A DNA stretch of 64,000 nucleotides from Campylobacter sp. RM16192 (GCF_004803855.2 NZ_CP012552.1:806001-870000); one strand, 5' to 3'. Shown: positions 18,310 through 28,940, counted from the stretch's first letter. Notes: generated by a model from the sequence alone, not told the origin. Numbers and translations are program-made.

Positions 18310-19272
18310 ATGAGATGTGTATATGATATAGTTGTAATAGGCGGAGGTCCATGTGGAATCGCTACCGTTGTGGAGGCCAAAGCAAATGGATTTAAAAACG
18401 TTTTATTACTGGAAAAAGGCGATAATCATAGTCAAACGATAAGGAAATTTTATAAAGACAATAAACGTGTAGATAAAAGCTACAAGGGTCAAGATAGCAC
18501 TATTCACGGAATAGTTGGTTTCGATGATGGCACTAAAGAGAGCACGCTTGATTATTTTGATGAGTTGCTTGATAACAATGAGATTGATACCGCGTTTAAT
18601 TCAGAGGTTGAGAGTGTTAAAAAAGAAGATAGCGGCATATTTCATATAACTACATCAACAGCAGGATACGGAGCTAAAAATGTGGTAATTTCAATAGGCA
18701 AAATGGGGCGTCCTAATAAACCTAGCTACAAAATTCCGCCATCTTTAAATTCTGTTGTAAATTTTAACCTTGATTCTTGCTCTAGCAATGAAAAAATAAT
18801 TGTAGTGGGCGGAGGAAACTCTGCTGCAGAATATGCGGTAGATCTTAGCGAAAGAAACGATGTAACTCTAAATTATAGAAAAGATAAATTTACCAGATTA
18901 AACGATATAAATGAGGCTGCTGTTATGGCACTTTTTAATGCCAATAAGTTAAATTTAAAGCTTGGCGTAGATATTGAAGGGCTTGAAAATGAGTCTGGAA
19001 AGGTAAAAGTCATTTTTACTGATGGAACAAGTGAGATCTTTGATCGTATAATATATGCTATAGGTGGCTCTACTCCCGTTGATTTTTTACAAAAATGCGG
19101 TGTAAAGCTAGATGCCGATAAGGATCCAATCGTAGATGATGACTATGAAAGTAGTGTAAAAGGGCTTTATATAGGTGGTGATATAGTGCTAAAACATGGC
19201 GGTTCTATAGTTTTAGCTTTAAATCACGCGCATAAAGTAATACAAAGCATTAAGGATAAAGGCAATATCTAA
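18310..19272 (+). CDS. NAD(P)/FAD-dependent oxidoreductase, YpdA/TrxB-like
   Basis: The 320-residue flavoprotein has an N-terminal FAD-binding motif IVVIGGGPCGIATVVEA, a second NAD(P)-binding motif KIIVVGGGNSAAEYAVDL, and the C-terminal FAD motif GLYIGGDIV. There is no CxxC redox pair between the two nucleotide sites, so it is not a classical thioredoxin reductase; it is closest in layout to the YpdA-like group (bacillithiol-disulfide reductase in Bacillus), whose thiol substrate in Campylobacter is unknown. It is the first gene of a long rightward train. Confidence 0.8.
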   Translation: MRCVYDIVVIGGGPCGIATVVEAKANGFKNVLLLEKGDNHSQTIRKFYKDNKRVDKSYKGQDSTIHGIVGFDDGTKESTLDYFDELLDNNEIDTAFNSEVESVKKEDSGIFHITTSTAGYGAKNVVISIGKMGRPNKPSYKIPPSLNSVVNFNLDSCSSNEKIIVVGGGNSAAEYAVDLSERNDVTLNYRKDKFTRLNDINEAAVMALFNANKLNLKLGVDIEGLENESGKVKVIFTDGTSEIFDRIIYAIGGSTPVDFLQKCGVKLDADKDPIVDDDYESSVKGLYIGGDIVLKHGGSIVLALNHAHKVIQSIKDKGNI

Positions 19273-21420
19273 TTGAATAGGCTTAAAATTGTAAATTTAA
19301 CTCTATTTGCACTGTTTGGCATTTTACTTGCACTTAGCTTATATTTTGTATATATAAATACCGGTAAAAAATATAATCCTAGGCAAGATCAAAATGAGGT
19401 TGCTATCCATGTTTTAAGCTTTGATGAGCTTCCTAGAAACGAGCAGGAAAAATATGTTAAAAAAGATAATCTTGATACTTACGGTAAATTTCTAACGCCA
19501 AAAAGCTATGAGAAAAATTTAAAAATTAGCAGCATAAACGAGCCTATACCTAGTGATTTAGAGGAATTAAAACGTCAAGTAAGCGACCTAAGAGTTCAAA
19601 ACAAGATACTTTATGATGACAATATAGATTTAGTGAGTAAAAATTTAGAGATAGCAAATTTACTAAGTTCTAAAGATGCAAGCCTATCATATAAAAATAT
19701 AAATTTAAGAATGATAATGGACTCTGAGAAGTATTTGGAGACAATAAATGATCTTACGAAAAAACTAGAGGAGAGCCAAAACGAAAATTTGCAAAGCTCT
19801 AAAATTTCATCTCAAAAGATTGTCAAGCTTCAAAATGAGATTGATTCTTTAAGAAACGAAATGGTTAATAGGCTTAATCAGTTTGAAGGGGATAAGGCTC
19901 AGCTAATCTCAAAAAATAGTGACGAAATGAGCAAAAATCTAAAGACTCAGATGGATGAAAAGCTAAGACTTGAAAAAGAGCTTTTAAAGATCACCGGCGA
20001 GCTCTCTAAGATAAAAGATGAAAATGCTAGAATGACCGATTCATTAAGTTTAAAAGAGTTTGAATTTAAAAGAGTAGAAACCGAGCAAAAGGATAAGGTC
20101 TTAAAGATACAGGCTGCAAGTCAAGATATGATAAATACTTTAAATAAGGAATTTGAAGTCAAAAAAAATGAATACGAAAAAGATATAAAATCAAAACTTA
20201 ATGAAATAGAGGCTCTTAAAAGAGAGCAAAATTTGCTTAAAGAATCGCTTGATTTAAAGTCAAAAGAGCTTGAGAAAAAGCTTGCGGAGTTAAATTTAAT
20301 AAACGAAAAAAATGATAAATTTATATCTTTAAATAAAGAGCAAAATGCCACGATAGAAAATCTTAAGTCAAGACTTCAGATTGAAAGAAGTGGTTTTGAG
20401 AAGGAAGTTGCCGGGATGTGGAGCTTGCATAAAAAAGAGGTTGAAAAACTTAAAAAACAGCTTAATGAATTAAGCTCAAATTTGCAAAATACAAAAGATG
20501 AGCTTGAGAAAGAGATAACTAAATTAAAAGAGCAAAATTTAAAAAAAGATGAACAGATAATTCAAAGCGAGTCAAATATAACCTCTCTTAATGCAATGTT
20601 AGCCACTCAAAAAGAGAGGCTTGAGAGTGAGATATTTGCAAATAAAAAAAATATTCAAAACTACAAAATATTAAACGATAAGATCACATCTTTAATACAA
20701 GGTAATGCAATTATAAGCAAGGAGGCGAAAAAACGAGTAGATAATGCGGAAATTGCCGTAGAAATTCATAAAAAAACCATTGATGAGCTAAATTCTACTC
20801 TTGCTCTTAAAGATAAAGAGATAAGTGAGATAAATTTAAGGCTAGAAAAAATAAAAAACAGCCTTGAAATTCAAACCAAAAAAAATGAAACATTGACGCA
20901 GAGTTTAAAAAATAATCAAAATCCACTCTCGTTGGAAGTATCCGAGCTTAAAACCAAGATTTCACAGCTTATGCAAGAGAGCGAATATCTAAGTAACGAA
21001 AATGATAATTTAAAAAAGATAATTCAGCTAAATTTTAAGGCTGAAGTACCTAAAAAAGTGGTTTTTATAGCATCTATAGAGTGCGATGATATGGTTATAG
21101 GCTCAGATAAGCCAACTACAATGTGTAAAAATAGAGTAAGTGAGTTTATTCAGCGCTATAATTCAAACTATTTTTTTGAGATTATACCTATAGTTAGTCA
21201 TGGAAATTTTATAGCTACCTCTAAAGTAGCTCAACTGATACCAAAAAACGAGCTTGAAAAGATAAATTTATATGCGAATTTTGGTATAGGAAGAGAGAGG
21301 GCAAAAACTGCCGGAGAGCTTATAAAAGATGAATTTGGAGACTTTTCTCGCATATCTTATAGTAATGAAATAATAACATCAGATAATAAGCAGGGTTTTG
21401 TTATAAAGGTGTATCGATGA
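19273..21420 (+). CDS. Large membrane-anchored coiled-coil protein, unknown function
   Basis: The 715-residue protein has a single membrane segment (about residues 5-28), a very long Lys/Glu/Asn-rich coiled coil (about 65-600), and a globular C-terminal part (about 610-715) whose GIGRERAKTAGELIKDEF recalls the helix of OmpA-like peptidoglycan-binding domains. The start is TTG at 19273, immediately after the preceding stop; this is the only start that keeps the membrane segment. It could tether the envelope or act in a scaffold, but no function is assigned. It overlaps the next gene by 4 bases. Confidence 0.75.
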   Translation: MNRLKIVNLTLFALFGILLALSLYFVYINTGKKYNPRQDQNEVAIHVLSFDELPRNEQEKYVKKDNLDTYGKFLTPKSYEKNLKISSINEPIPSDLEELKRQVSDLRVQNKILYDDNIDLVSKNLEIANLLSSKDASLSYKNINLRMIMDSEKYLETINDLTKKLEESQNENLQSSKISSQKIVKLQNEIDSLRNEMVNRLNQFEGDKAQLISKNSDEMSKNLKTQMDEKLRLEKELLKITGELSKIKDENARMTDSLSLKEFEFKRVETEQKDKVLKIQAASQDMINTLNKEFEVKKNEYEKDIKSKLNEIEALKREQNLLKESLDLKSKELEKKLAELNLINEKNDKFISLNKEQNATIENLKSRLQIERSGFEKEVAGMWSLHKKEVEKLKKQLNELSSNLQNTKDELEKEITKLKEQNLKKDEQIIQSESNITSLNAMLATQKERLESEIFANKKNIQNYKILNDKITSLIQGNAIISKEAKKRVDNAEIAVEIHKKTIDELNSTLALKDKEISEINLRLEKIKNSLEIQTKKNETLTQSLKNNQNPLSLEVSELKTKISQLMQESEYLSNENDNLKKIIQLNFKAEVPKKVVFIASIECDDMVIGSDKPTTMCKNRVSEFIQRYNSNYFFEIIPIVSHGNFIATSKVAQLIPKNELEKINLYANFGIGRERAKTAGELIKDEFGDFSRISYSNEIITSDNKQGFVIKVYR

Positions 21421-22112
21421 GGCTCATGCAGCCTAAAACAGGGTATCGGTACAACTCCGATACAATGATGCTCTATGACTTTGTGTCAAAAATAAAGCCA
21501 AAAGGCAAAGTCCTTGATGTAGGATGCGGATGTGGTATATTGGGGCTTTTGTTAAAACGTGATTTTGCTAGTATTAATATTGATATGCTTGATATTCAGG
21601 AGTCAAATATAAATTTGGCAAAACAAAATGCCGACACAAACTCTATTGAGGCAAATTTTATTACAGCCGATTTTTCTAATTTTAAAAGCGATAAAAGATA
21701 TGATCTTATAGTCTCAAATCCGCCTTTTTATCACGATGGGTCCAAAAAAAGCGAGAATGAACATATAAAAATTAGTAGATATAATGAATTTTTGCCTCTT
21801 GAAAATTTGATCAAGTCGTCAAATTCGCTTCTAAAACCTCATGGAGCTTTTGTGTTTTGTTATGATGCAAAGCAGCTTAGTGAAATTTTAATATGTTTAA
21901 AAAAGTATAAATTTACGCCCTCAAGGCTATGCTTTATTCATCCCAAAGCAACTATTGAAGCAAATTTAGTTATGATAGAGGCGAAAAAGAGTTCAAAGGC
22001 GCTAATGAAGATATTGCCCCCTGTTTTTGTTTTTGAAAATGATAGATATAGTGAGGTTGCTAGTGAAATTTTTGCTAGAGCAAATACTCTTAGTGAGGAT
22101 TTTGATTGCTAA
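21417..22112 (+). CDS. TrmN6-like SAM-dependent methyltransferase
   Basis: The 231-residue protein has the SAM motif VLDVGCGCGILGLLL and the N6-adenine/amine motif VSNPPFY. The opening QPKTGYRYNSDTMMLYDFV is typical of TrmN6 (YfiC), which methylates A37 of tRNA-Val in Escherichia coli. Substrate is inferred. ATGA overlap with the preceding gene. Confidence 0.82.
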   Translation: MRLMQPKTGYRYNSDTMMLYDFVSKIKPKGKVLDVGCGCGILGLLLKRDFASINIDMLDIQESNINLAKQNADTNSIEANFITADFSNFKSDKRYDLIVSNPPFYHDGSKKSENEHIKISRYNEFLPLENLIKSSNSLLKPHGAFVFCYDAKQLSEILICLKKYKFTPSRLCFIHPKATIEANLVMIEAKKSSKALMKILPPVFVFENDRYSEVASEIFARANTLSEDFDC

Positions 22113-22477
22113 GACAAGATGGATTTGATTACGAATTTGACTCTACTAAGTGCTCTGAGTGTGGCGGTAGGTGTTGCACGGGCGAAAGTGGATATATATG
22201 GATAAGTCCAAATGAAATTTCAGCTCTTGCTGGATATCTTAGTCTTGATGAAGGCGAATTTAGAAGCAAATTTTTAGAAAAGCATGGTTATAAATTTAGT
22301 ATAAAAGAGAAAAATTATAACGATGGCTATGCCTGTATATTTTTTAATGAGAGCGAAAAAAATTGCTCTATTTACGAGTTTAGGCCAAAACAGTGTATGA
22401 GTTTTCCTTTTTGGGATTATTTTAAAAATCATTTTGATGAATTGGAGAGAGAATGCGTGGGAATAAGGCGATTGTAG
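22106..22477 (+). CDS. YkgJ family cysteine-cluster protein
   Basis: The 123-residue protein has the pattern CSECGGRCCTGESGYIWIS then CIFFNESEKNCSIYEFRPKQCMSFPFW, the conserved Cys set of the YkgJ (CxxCxxxCC) family, which probably binds zinc or an Fe-S cluster. Function is not established. The start is TTG at 22106, inside the end of the methyltransferase gene; the 7-base overlap suggests coupling. Its 3' end overlaps the next gene by 25 bases. Confidence 0.8.
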   Translation: MLRQDGFDYEFDSTKCSECGGRCCTGESGYIWISPNEISALAGYLSLDEGEFRSKFLEKHGYKFSIKEKNYNDGYACIFFNESEKNCSIYEFRPKQCMSFPFWDYFKNHFDELERECVGIRRL

Positions 22478-23712
22478 GAATTTTATTAATATTTTCCATG
22501 TTTTGCATAGGAGCGGCTAACGAAGATAAAAAATTTGATGAAAATCTCTATATACTTGAAGCGCTTATGGCGGTTGATAATTCTAAACACGAAGATGCCG
22601 TTGGTATCTATAAAGAGCTTTTTAAAAAAACTAATAAAACAACCTATTTAAAAGAGGCTTTGAAATTCGCATTTGTTTCAAATAGCTCTGATTTTAATGA
22701 AATTTTAAAACTTGCTGAGCAAAATTTAAAAGACGATCCTGATTTTTTGCGCATCAAAGGCGCAAAACTAATGGGACAAAACAGATTTGAAGAGGCTAAA
22801 GAGGTATTGGAAAATTTGGTCAAGAAAGATCCTAAGCCTAGAAGTCATATAATGCTTGGCTCTCTTTTTTCTATGCAGCATAAGAATGAAGAGGCGCTGG
22901 CTCAGTTTCAAAAAGCTTATGATATAGAAAAAAGCGACGAGAATTTGATCAGGATTGCTGATTTTCTTTATAATAAGATGGGTAGAAATCAAGAGGCGAT
23001 AAGCTATCTTGAGACATCAAGAAGAATCAATGGTTGTAGCGTGCATGCGTGCATGACTTTGATAGACTTTTATATCCATATGCAACAGTTTAATAATACG
23101 ATTGAAATCTACGAAAATTTGTATGAAATTACAAAGGAAAAAGATTTTCTAAATAAGGCTCTTGGAATTTATGTTTATCAAAAAAACTATGAAGATGCTA
23201 TTAAATTTCTAAAAAAATATAATCATAACAATGATGCTTTGATGGAAATTTATGCTATGACAGGAGATTTTGATGGTGCGTATAATAAGGCAAAAGAGAT
23301 TTTTGACAAGAGCTTTAATATAGAATATCAGGTTAAAATGGCAATATATCAATACGAGCGCGATTCTAAAAAAATGACTAAAAAAAGCCTTGATGAGATC
23401 ATTTATAACTTTGAAAAGTCTGTAGGCAAGCTTGATAATCCTGTATATTTTAACTATTACGGATATTTGCTTATAGATTACGATGTGGATATTAAAAAAG
23501 GCATAGAGCTCGTTAAAAAAGCTCTTGAAAAAGATCCAAAATCTGTATATTATATAGACTCTCTTGCGTGGGGTTACTTTAAACTTGGAGATTGCAAGAA
23601 AGCCGATGAGCTTATGCAAGGAGTTATGCATGATAGTGATTTTATAGAAAGCGATGAAGCAAAAGATCATATAAGAATGATAAAAGAGTGTTTGCAGAAG
23701 AATAAAAAATGA
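22453..23712 (+). CDS. Exported TPR-repeat protein
   Basis: The 419-residue product has a signal peptide ([18 protein letters not shown]) and then tetratricopeptide-like repeats through most of its length (for example [39 protein letters not shown], and near the end [15 protein letters not shown] then [21 protein letters not shown]). It is likely periplasmic, a protein-interaction scaffold. Partner unknown. ATG overlaps both neighbours (trpC by 4 bases). Confidence 0.8.
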   Translation: MRGNKAIVGILLIFSMFCIGAANEDKKFDENLYILEALMAVDNSKHEDAVGIYKELFKKTNKTTYLKEALKFAFVSNSSDFNEILKLAEQNLKDDPDFLRIKGAKLMGQNRFEEAKEVLENLVKKDPKPRSHIMLGSLFSMQHKNEEALAQFQKAYDIEKSDENLIRIADFLYNKMGRNQEAISYLETSRRINGCSVHACMTLIDFYIHMQQFNNTIEIYENLYEITKEKDFLNKALGIYVYQKNYEDAIKFLKKYNHNNDALMEIYAMTGDFDGAYNKAKEIFDKSFNIEYQVKMAIYQYERDSKKMTKKSLDEIIYNFEKSVGKLDNPVYFNYYGYLLIDYDVDIKKGIELVKKALEKDPKSVYYIDSLAWGYFKLGDCKKADELMQGVMHDSDFIESDEAKDHIRMIKECLQKNKK

Positions 23713-24494
23713 TACTTGATCAGATCATAGAGCGAACAAAAGAGGATTTAGAGCAAAGAAAGGCCAAATTTCCTCTTGAGTGGCTAGGTAGAAGTCTTGC
23801 TTATAATCCTTATGCGCCTAGAGATGTTATGAGCGTATTAAAGTCTAATGAAAATGAGCCTCTTAAAATAATCGCTGAGGTTAAAAAAGCTAGCCCCAGT
23901 AAAGGTATTATTAGAAGTGAATTTGAGCCTATTTTTATAGCCAAAAACTATGAAGATGGTGGAGCTAATGCGATCTCTGTTTTAACTGAGCCTCATTACT
24001 TTAAGGGAAATTTGGAGTTTTTAACTCAGATTAGAAGATATACGGCAACTCCTCTACTTAGAAAAGATTTTATCATAGATAAATATCAGATAGTTGAGGC
24101 TCTTGTTTATGGGGCCGATTTTATACTTTTGATAGCTAAGGCTCTAAGCAGGGTTAGGCTAAAAGAGCTTCTTGAATATGCTCATCATCTTGGGCTTGAG
24201 GTTCTTGTGGAGACGCACGATAAGGAAGATATCGCTAAGGCGATTTTTGCTGGAGCGAATATAATAGGAATAAATCATAGAAACCTGCAAACTTTTGAAA
24301 TGGATATGAGTTTATGTGAGCGTCTTATACCGCTTTTGCCTCACAATAAAATCATAGTGGCTGAAAGCGGACTATTTGATCACGAACAACTTGTAAATTT
24401 AAATAAAATAGGTGTCGATGCTTTCTTGATCGGAGAGCATTTTATGAGACAAGATGATATTGTAAAAGCGGTTAAAACCATAAAGGAGGGGTGA
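23709..24494 (+). CDS. trpC: Indole-3-glycerol phosphate synthase
   Basis: TrpC closes the indole ring in tryptophan synthesis. The 261-residue barrel has [68 protein letters not shown] and VAESGLFD. The other trp genes are not nearby, so trpC is a lone gene inside a mixed operon. It overlaps the TPR gene by 4 bases and its end contains the ribosome site (AAGGAGG) for the HIT gene. Confidence 0.95.
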   Translation: MILDQIIERTKEDLEQRKAKFPLEWLGRSLAYNPYAPRDVMSVLKSNENEPLKIIAEVKKASPSKGIIRSEFEPIFIAKNYEDGGANAISVLTEPHYFKGNLEFLTQIRRYTATPLLRKDFIIDKYQIVEALVYGADFILLIAKALSRVRLKELLEYAHHLGLEVLVETHDKEDIAKAIFAGANIIGINHRNLQTFEMDMSLCERLIPLLPHNKIIVAESGLFDHEQLVNLNKIGVDAFLIGEHFMRQDDIVKAVKTIKEG

Positions 24495-24495
24495 G

Positions 24496-24987
24496 ATGGA
24501 GCATCTTTGTGCGCCTTGGAGAAGTGAATATTTTAGCAAGAAAATGTCCGGATGTGTATTTTGCGATGTTGTAAAGCATCCTGAAAATGACGCAAAAACC
24601 GGAGTTTTGTTTCGTGCTAAATATTGCTTTGGTGTAATGAACCTCTATCCATATACTCCAGGACATTTTATGGTCATACCTTACGAGCATGTCGAAAAAA
24701 TTGAAAGCCTAAATGATGAAACTTGGATTGAGATGAGCAGATTTGTAAGAAAAGGTGTGGAAATTTTAAAAAAAGAGCTTGGCGCAATGGGTGTAAATAT
24801 CGGTATGAATTTAGGAAAAGCCGCAGGAGCAGGGATAGCTGAGCATGTGCATTATCATCTGGTGCCAAGATGGGAGAGAGATACTAATTTTATAACATCT
24901 ATTGCCGATCTAAGAGTCAATGGAGTGCCTTTTCATCCGCTATATGAGAATCTGAAAAATGCTTTTGAAAGTGTTAAATTTGAGTAA
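24496..24987 (+). CDS. HIT family protein (AP4A phosphorylase-like)
   Basis: The 163-residue protein has the CVFCDVV zinc-type motif and NLYPYTPGHFMVIPYEHV typical of the HIT family. The histidine triad is AEHVHYHLVPRW (HxHxHxx). Such proteins hydrolyse or phosphorolyse dinucleoside polyphosphates. ATG 24496 has AAGGAGG 7 bases upstream, inside trpC. Confidence 0.88.
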   Translation: MEHLCAPWRSEYFSKKMSGCVFCDVVKHPENDAKTGVLFRAKYCFGVMNLYPYTPGHFMVIPYEHVEKIESLNDETWIEMSRFVRKGVEILKKELGAMGVNIGMNLGKAAGAGIAEHVHYHLVPRWERDTNFITSIADLRVNGVPFHPLYENLKNAFESVKFE

Positions 24988-25067
24988 AATATAGAAATAA
25001 TTTAAATTCTTTAAGATGTTTTATCTAAATATTGCAAAAAGCCATTCTCATTTAAAAAATATTGTTA

Positions 25068-25073
25068 TATAAT
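25068..25073 (+). promoter_or_regulatory. -10 element before the ankyrin gene
   Basis: TATAAT at 25068-25073 lies in the 214-base gap, about 130 bases before the start, implying a long leader. No other structure stands out in this gap. Confidence 0.4.
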
Positions 25074-25201
25074 CGGACTTTATGAAAGTATAAAACGAAA
25101 TTTTGTAGAATCTCATAACTAAAATTTTGTTTTAAAAATTTTATAAAAATGAGAGTGATTGGCTCGGATTTAATCTAATTCTTAAAAAGAGGAGTTGCAA
25201 A

Positions 25202-26470
25202 ATGAGATCTGCCATCAAGGCTATCTTGTTATTTTTATTTTTTGTACCCCTTGCTTTCGGAAGTATATTAGATGACGGCAGGCTTGATTGCGATGAAATT
25301 TTAGCAAATAAATCTCGCGTTTTTTTTGATAATTTCAATCTTCAAGCGGCTGGATTAACGGATATTGACTTTAAGTGTTCAAGCTCTCTTTTAAATTTAA
25401 AACATATAGAGAATTTGCTTGATATATCAAGCAAAATAAGATCAGAGAGTCGTTCTTGTGTAGGCAAAATTGCGGATATAAATTTAAATAATTTTAAATT
25501 TATGCTTTTAAAAGCCGGAATTGTGCCTGAAATTTATGCAAAAACACTTAGTGAAGCTGAACAATACGAAAAAGAGCTTGAGCAAAATAGAGCATTTTTT
25601 AGATATTGGGGGCATCAAACTCTTTCAAATTTTTTACTGTTTAAAGCATTTAATAAAAACTACAATGAAGCTCTTGCTCCCATGATAAAGCACTATATGG
25701 GTAGCTTTAGAATGGATGAAGGCAGTGCTATTTACTATGCCACAAAGATTGTAAATGAGTTTTTAAAATTTGCGATTGCAATACAAAAAGAGAATTTCTT
25801 AGCCAATATTCCAGATATTAGCGAGGTGCAAAAACGCGTAAGCGATCCTCAATTCTCAAAGCATGATATAAATGAGCTTTTATATTCTGGAAAAATTTCT
25901 AAAGATTCATTGCAAAAAGCTTTTGAAACTGCACTTCTTTATGATAAAAATATAGATATTCTTAAAGAATTTATACAAATAGGAGTAGATATTAATAGCG
26001 GATATGAGAGTCCTCTTTTTTTCGCTCTTAATAATTTAAAGAGTGTTGAGCTTTTACTTGAAAATGGAGCTGATGTAAATTATTCCAATTTACTTGGACA
26101 AACCCCTCTTTTTAGAGCCGTAGGACTAAACGATATTAATCTAGTAAAGCTACTTGTTGATCACGGAGCTGATGTGAGTAAGAGGACGATTGATATAAAT
26201 ACAAAGCTTGCTTATACTTCAAATTTAGGTGAGGTTTTGCCAAGCTATATAAAACCTTGTGATTTTGAACATACTTCAAGGACTATTTTTATGGAAGCCG
26301 CTCGTAAAAGCGATGTTGAAATTTTAAAATTTTTAATAGCCATAGGTGTCGATTTAAATGCTGTAGATGATGCTGGATTTAATGCTTTTGATTATGCGAT
26401 AATGGGTAAAAAAGAGGCGAATTTACAGTATCTAAAAGCTCTTGGCTTAAAGTCAAATTTTGATAATTAG
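25202..26470 (+). CDS. Exported ankyrin-repeat protein
   Basis: The 422-residue product has a signal peptide (KAILLFLFFVPLAFG). The N-terminal half is unrecognised and contains three cysteines; the C-terminal part (about 260-420) has ankyrin repeats, for example ESPLFFALNNLKSVELLLENGADVNY and LLGQTPLFRAVGLNDINLVKLLVDHGADV. It is probably periplasmic. AAGAGGAG precedes ATG. Ankyrin repeats mediate protein binding; the partner is unknown. Confidence 0.82.
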   Translation: MRSAIKAILLFLFFVPLAFGSILDDGRLDCDEILANKSRVFFDNFNLQAAGLTDIDFKCSSSLLNLKHIENLLDISSKIRSESRSCVGKIADINLNNFKFMLLKAGIVPEIYAKTLSEAEQYEKELEQNRAFFRYWGHQTLSNFLLFKAFNKNYNEALAPMIKHYMGSFRMDEGSAIYYATKIVNEFLKFAIAIQKENFLANIPDISEVQKRVSDPQFSKHDINELLYSGKISKDSLQKAFETALLYDKNIDILKEFIQIGVDINSGYESPLFFALNNLKSVELLLENGADVNYSNLLGQTPLFRAVGLNDINLVKLLVDHGADVSKRTIDINTKLAYTSNLGEVLPSYIKPCDFEHTSRTIFMEAARKSDVEILKFLIAIGVDLNAVDDAGFNAFDYAIMGKKEANLQYLKALGLKSNFDN

Positions 26471-26482
26471 AAGGAGTTGCTA

Positions 26483-27229
26483 GTGAAAGGAACGGCTTTT
26501 ATAACCGGAGCCACATCTGGATTTGGCGATGCGATAGCCAGAAGACTATCAAAAGAGGGGTATAAAATAATCGCTATAGGTCGCCGAATTGATAGATTGA
26601 AAAAATTGGCTCAGGAGCTAAAAAATACTCATATAATAGAGTGTGATATCAGGGATAAAGATGCTGTTTTTGAGGCTGTAAAAAATATTCCGGAATCTTA
26701 TAGGGATATTGAAATTTTAGTTAATAATGCAGGTCTTGCGCTTGGAGTGGAAGGCATATTGCAAACAAATGTAGAAGATCTTGAAACTATGGTGGATACC
26801 AATATAAAAGGACTTTTATATTCTACTAAAGCCATTTTGCCTATCATGGCTGCCAGAAAGAGCGGATATGTATTTAACTTAGGATCTACTGCCGGCGCTT
26901 GGCCATATCCTGGAAGTCATGTTTACGGTGCTTCTAAGGCTTTTGTAAAACAGTTTAGTAGAAATATAAGAAATGATTTAAAAGGTAGTGGTATTCGCGT
27001 TACAGAGATTGCGCCTGGTATTTGCAAGACCGAATTCAGCGAGGTTAGGTTTAAGGGCGATATAGAGCGTGCTAATGAGGTTTATGCCGGCTTTGAGCCT
27101 ATAACCTCTCAGGATATAGCAACTATTGTGGTAAATTGTATAAATATGCCAAAGCATGTTAATATAAATGTTATAGAGTTGATGGCTACTGCTCAGACAT
27201 GGGCTGGGCTTCATGTGGAGAAAAATTAA
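26483..27229 (+). CDS. Short-chain dehydrogenase/reductase, YdfG-like
   Basis: The roughly 248-residue protein is a classical SDR: GATSGFGDAIARRL (cofactor glycine motif), the NNAG motif (VNNAGLALG), and the catalytic tyrosine/lysine in HVYGASKAFVKQFSRN. The order is close to YdfG/malonic-semialdehyde or L-allo-threonine reductases. I place the start at GTG 26483 because AAGGAG (26471-26476) is 6 bases away from it; the upstream TTG at 26477 would leave no spacing. Confidence 0.85.
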   Translation: MKGTAFITGATSGFGDAIARRLSKEGYKIIAIGRRIDRLKKLAQELKNTHIIECDIRDKDAVFEAVKNIPESYRDIEILVNNAGLALGVEGILQTNVEDLETMVDTNIKGLLYSTKAILPIMAARKSGYVFNLGSTAGAWPYPGSHVYGASKAFVKQFSRNIRNDLKGSGIRVTEIAPGICKTEFSEVRFKGDIERANEVYAGFEPITSQDIATIVVNCINMPKHVNINVIELMATAQTWAGLHVEKN

Positions 27230-27250
27230 ATTTAATACAAAGGAAAGAGA

Positions 27251-28939
27251 GTGCAGAGGTTTTTATTCTTATTTTTATTACCTATCTTAGCTTTTGCTGT
27301 AGATCCTGAAGTAGCGGCAAAAAACGCTCAGACGTTTGGTATTTGGACGCTTGTACCACCTATAGTGGCTATAGTTTTGGCTTTTATAACAAAAGATGTT
27401 ATTTTATCGCTTTTCATAGGTGTTTTTAGTGGAACTTATTTGATAAGTATTGCAAATAACGGTGTTTTTACCTCTTTTGTAAAGGGCTTTATAAGTATAG
27501 TTCAACGCATAGTAGGCTCAATGGCAGATAGTTGGAATGCCGGTATTATTCTTCAAGTTCTTTGTATCGGAGGTGTTGTTGCCTTAATTACAAAAATGGG
27601 CGGCACAAAGGCTGTAGCTTTATGGCTTAGCAAAAGAGCAAAGACTGGAATTTCGGCACAGATTTCAACCTGGGTTATGGGTCTATTTGTGTTTTTTGAC
27701 GACTATGCAAATGCTTTGATCGTAGGTCCAATTATGCGCCCTATAACGGATAAATTTAAAGTTAGTCGTGAAAAATTAGCGTTCATTATAGACGCTACCG
27801 CTGCTCCTATAGCCGGTATTGCTATCATTTCTACATGGGTGGGGCTTGAAATCTCACTTATTAAAAACGGTTATGAACTAATAGGAGTAACAGATATCAA
27901 TGCCTTTGGAATATTTGTCGAGACAATTCCTTATAGATTTTACAATTTATTTATGCTCTTTTTTATAGTTTGTACCGCTTTTATGGGGCGAGAATTCGGA
28001 GGTATGTTAAAGGCTGAAAGGAGAGCTCGCACAGGAGAGCTTCACTCAACCAAGTCAAGAATGGTGGATGTCGAAGATAAGACTCTTGAGCCAAAGGAGG
28101 GTATAAAGCTTCAAAGTTCAAATGCTGTTATTCCACTTTTAGTCCTTATAATAGGCGCATTTGTTAGCTTTTATTTCAGCGGATTAAATGCCTTGCAAGG
28201 AGAGGCTCTTGAAAAAGCCACGGCAAATCCGTTTACGTTTGAAACGTTTAGAGAGACATTTGGTAACGCCGATGCGTCCGTTGCTCTATTCCAATCCGCG
28301 CTTTTAGCGACTATAGTTGCAATCTTTTTAGGTATATATAGAAAAATATTTAGCGTAAAAGAGGCTATCGAGACATGGGTTAAAGGCTGGAAAACAATGA
28401 TAGTAACGATTGTTATCTTGCTTCTTGCTTGGAGCTTAAGCTCTGTTATAAAAGAGCTTGGCACATCAAGATATCTTGTCGATATGCTATCTGCCTCTAC
28501 GCCTAAGATAGTCCTTCCTGCAGCTGTATTTATTCTTGGTTCATTTATATCTTTTTCTACAGGTACAAGCTATGGAACAATGGGAATTTTAATGCCTCTT
28601 GCCATTCCTCTTGCAAATGCTGTAGGAGTAAATAGTGGACTTGAAGGAGACGCACTTCATGCCTATATGATAGTAAATATCTCAGCTGTTTTAACCGGAG
28701 CCATATTTGGCGATCACTGTTCGCCGATATCAGACACAACGATACTTTCATCAATGGGTGCAGGATGTAATCACATAGATCACGTTCAAACACAGATGCC
28801 TTATGCTCTAAGCATATGCGCAGTAAGTATTCTTGTAGGTTATATGCCTGTATCTTTAGGGCTTAGTATATGGCTTGCTCTTCCTCTTGGCTTTTTGGCA
28901 GTAGTGTTATTGGTTAGATTTGTAGGACAGAAAGTTTAA
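27251..28939 (+). CDS. NhaC family Na+/H+ antiporter
   Basis: The 562-residue membrane protein has about 12 hydrophobic segments and NhaC-family motifs: FGIWTLVPPIVAIVLAFITKDVILSL, FVFFDDYANALIVGP, ATAAPIAGIAIISTW, SFSTGTSYGTMGILMPL and GAIFGDHCSPISDTTIL. A signal-like first helix is present. It probably exchanges protons for sodium, or for organic substrates as in some relatives. The start is GTG 27251 with AGGAAAG upstream. Confidence 0.9.
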   Translation: MQRFLFLFLLPILAFAVDPEVAAKNAQTFGIWTLVPPIVAIVLAFITKDVILSLFIGVFSGTYLISIANNGVFTSFVKGFISIVQRIVGSMADSWNAGIILQVLCIGGVVALITKMGGTKAVALWLSKRAKTGISAQISTWVMGLFVFFDDYANALIVGPIMRPITDKFKVSREKLAFIIDATAAPIAGIAIISTWVGLEISLIKNGYELIGVTDINAFGIFVETIPYRFYNLFMLFFIVCTAFMGREFGGMLKAERRARTGELHSTKSRMVDVEDKTLEPKEGIKLQSSNAVIPLLVLIIGAFVSFYFSGLNALQGEALEKATANPFTFETFRETFGNADASVALFQSALLATIVAIFLGIYRKIFSVKEAIETWVKGWKTMIVTIVILLLAWSLSSVIKELGTSRYLVDMLSASTPKIVLPAAVFILGSFISFSTGTSYGTMGILMPLAIPLANAVGVNSGLEGDALHAYMIVNISAVLTGAIFGDHCSPISDTTILSSMGAGCNHIDHVQTQMPYALSICAVSILVGYMPVSLGLSIWLALPLGFLAVVLLVRFVGQKV

Positions 28940-28940
28940 T

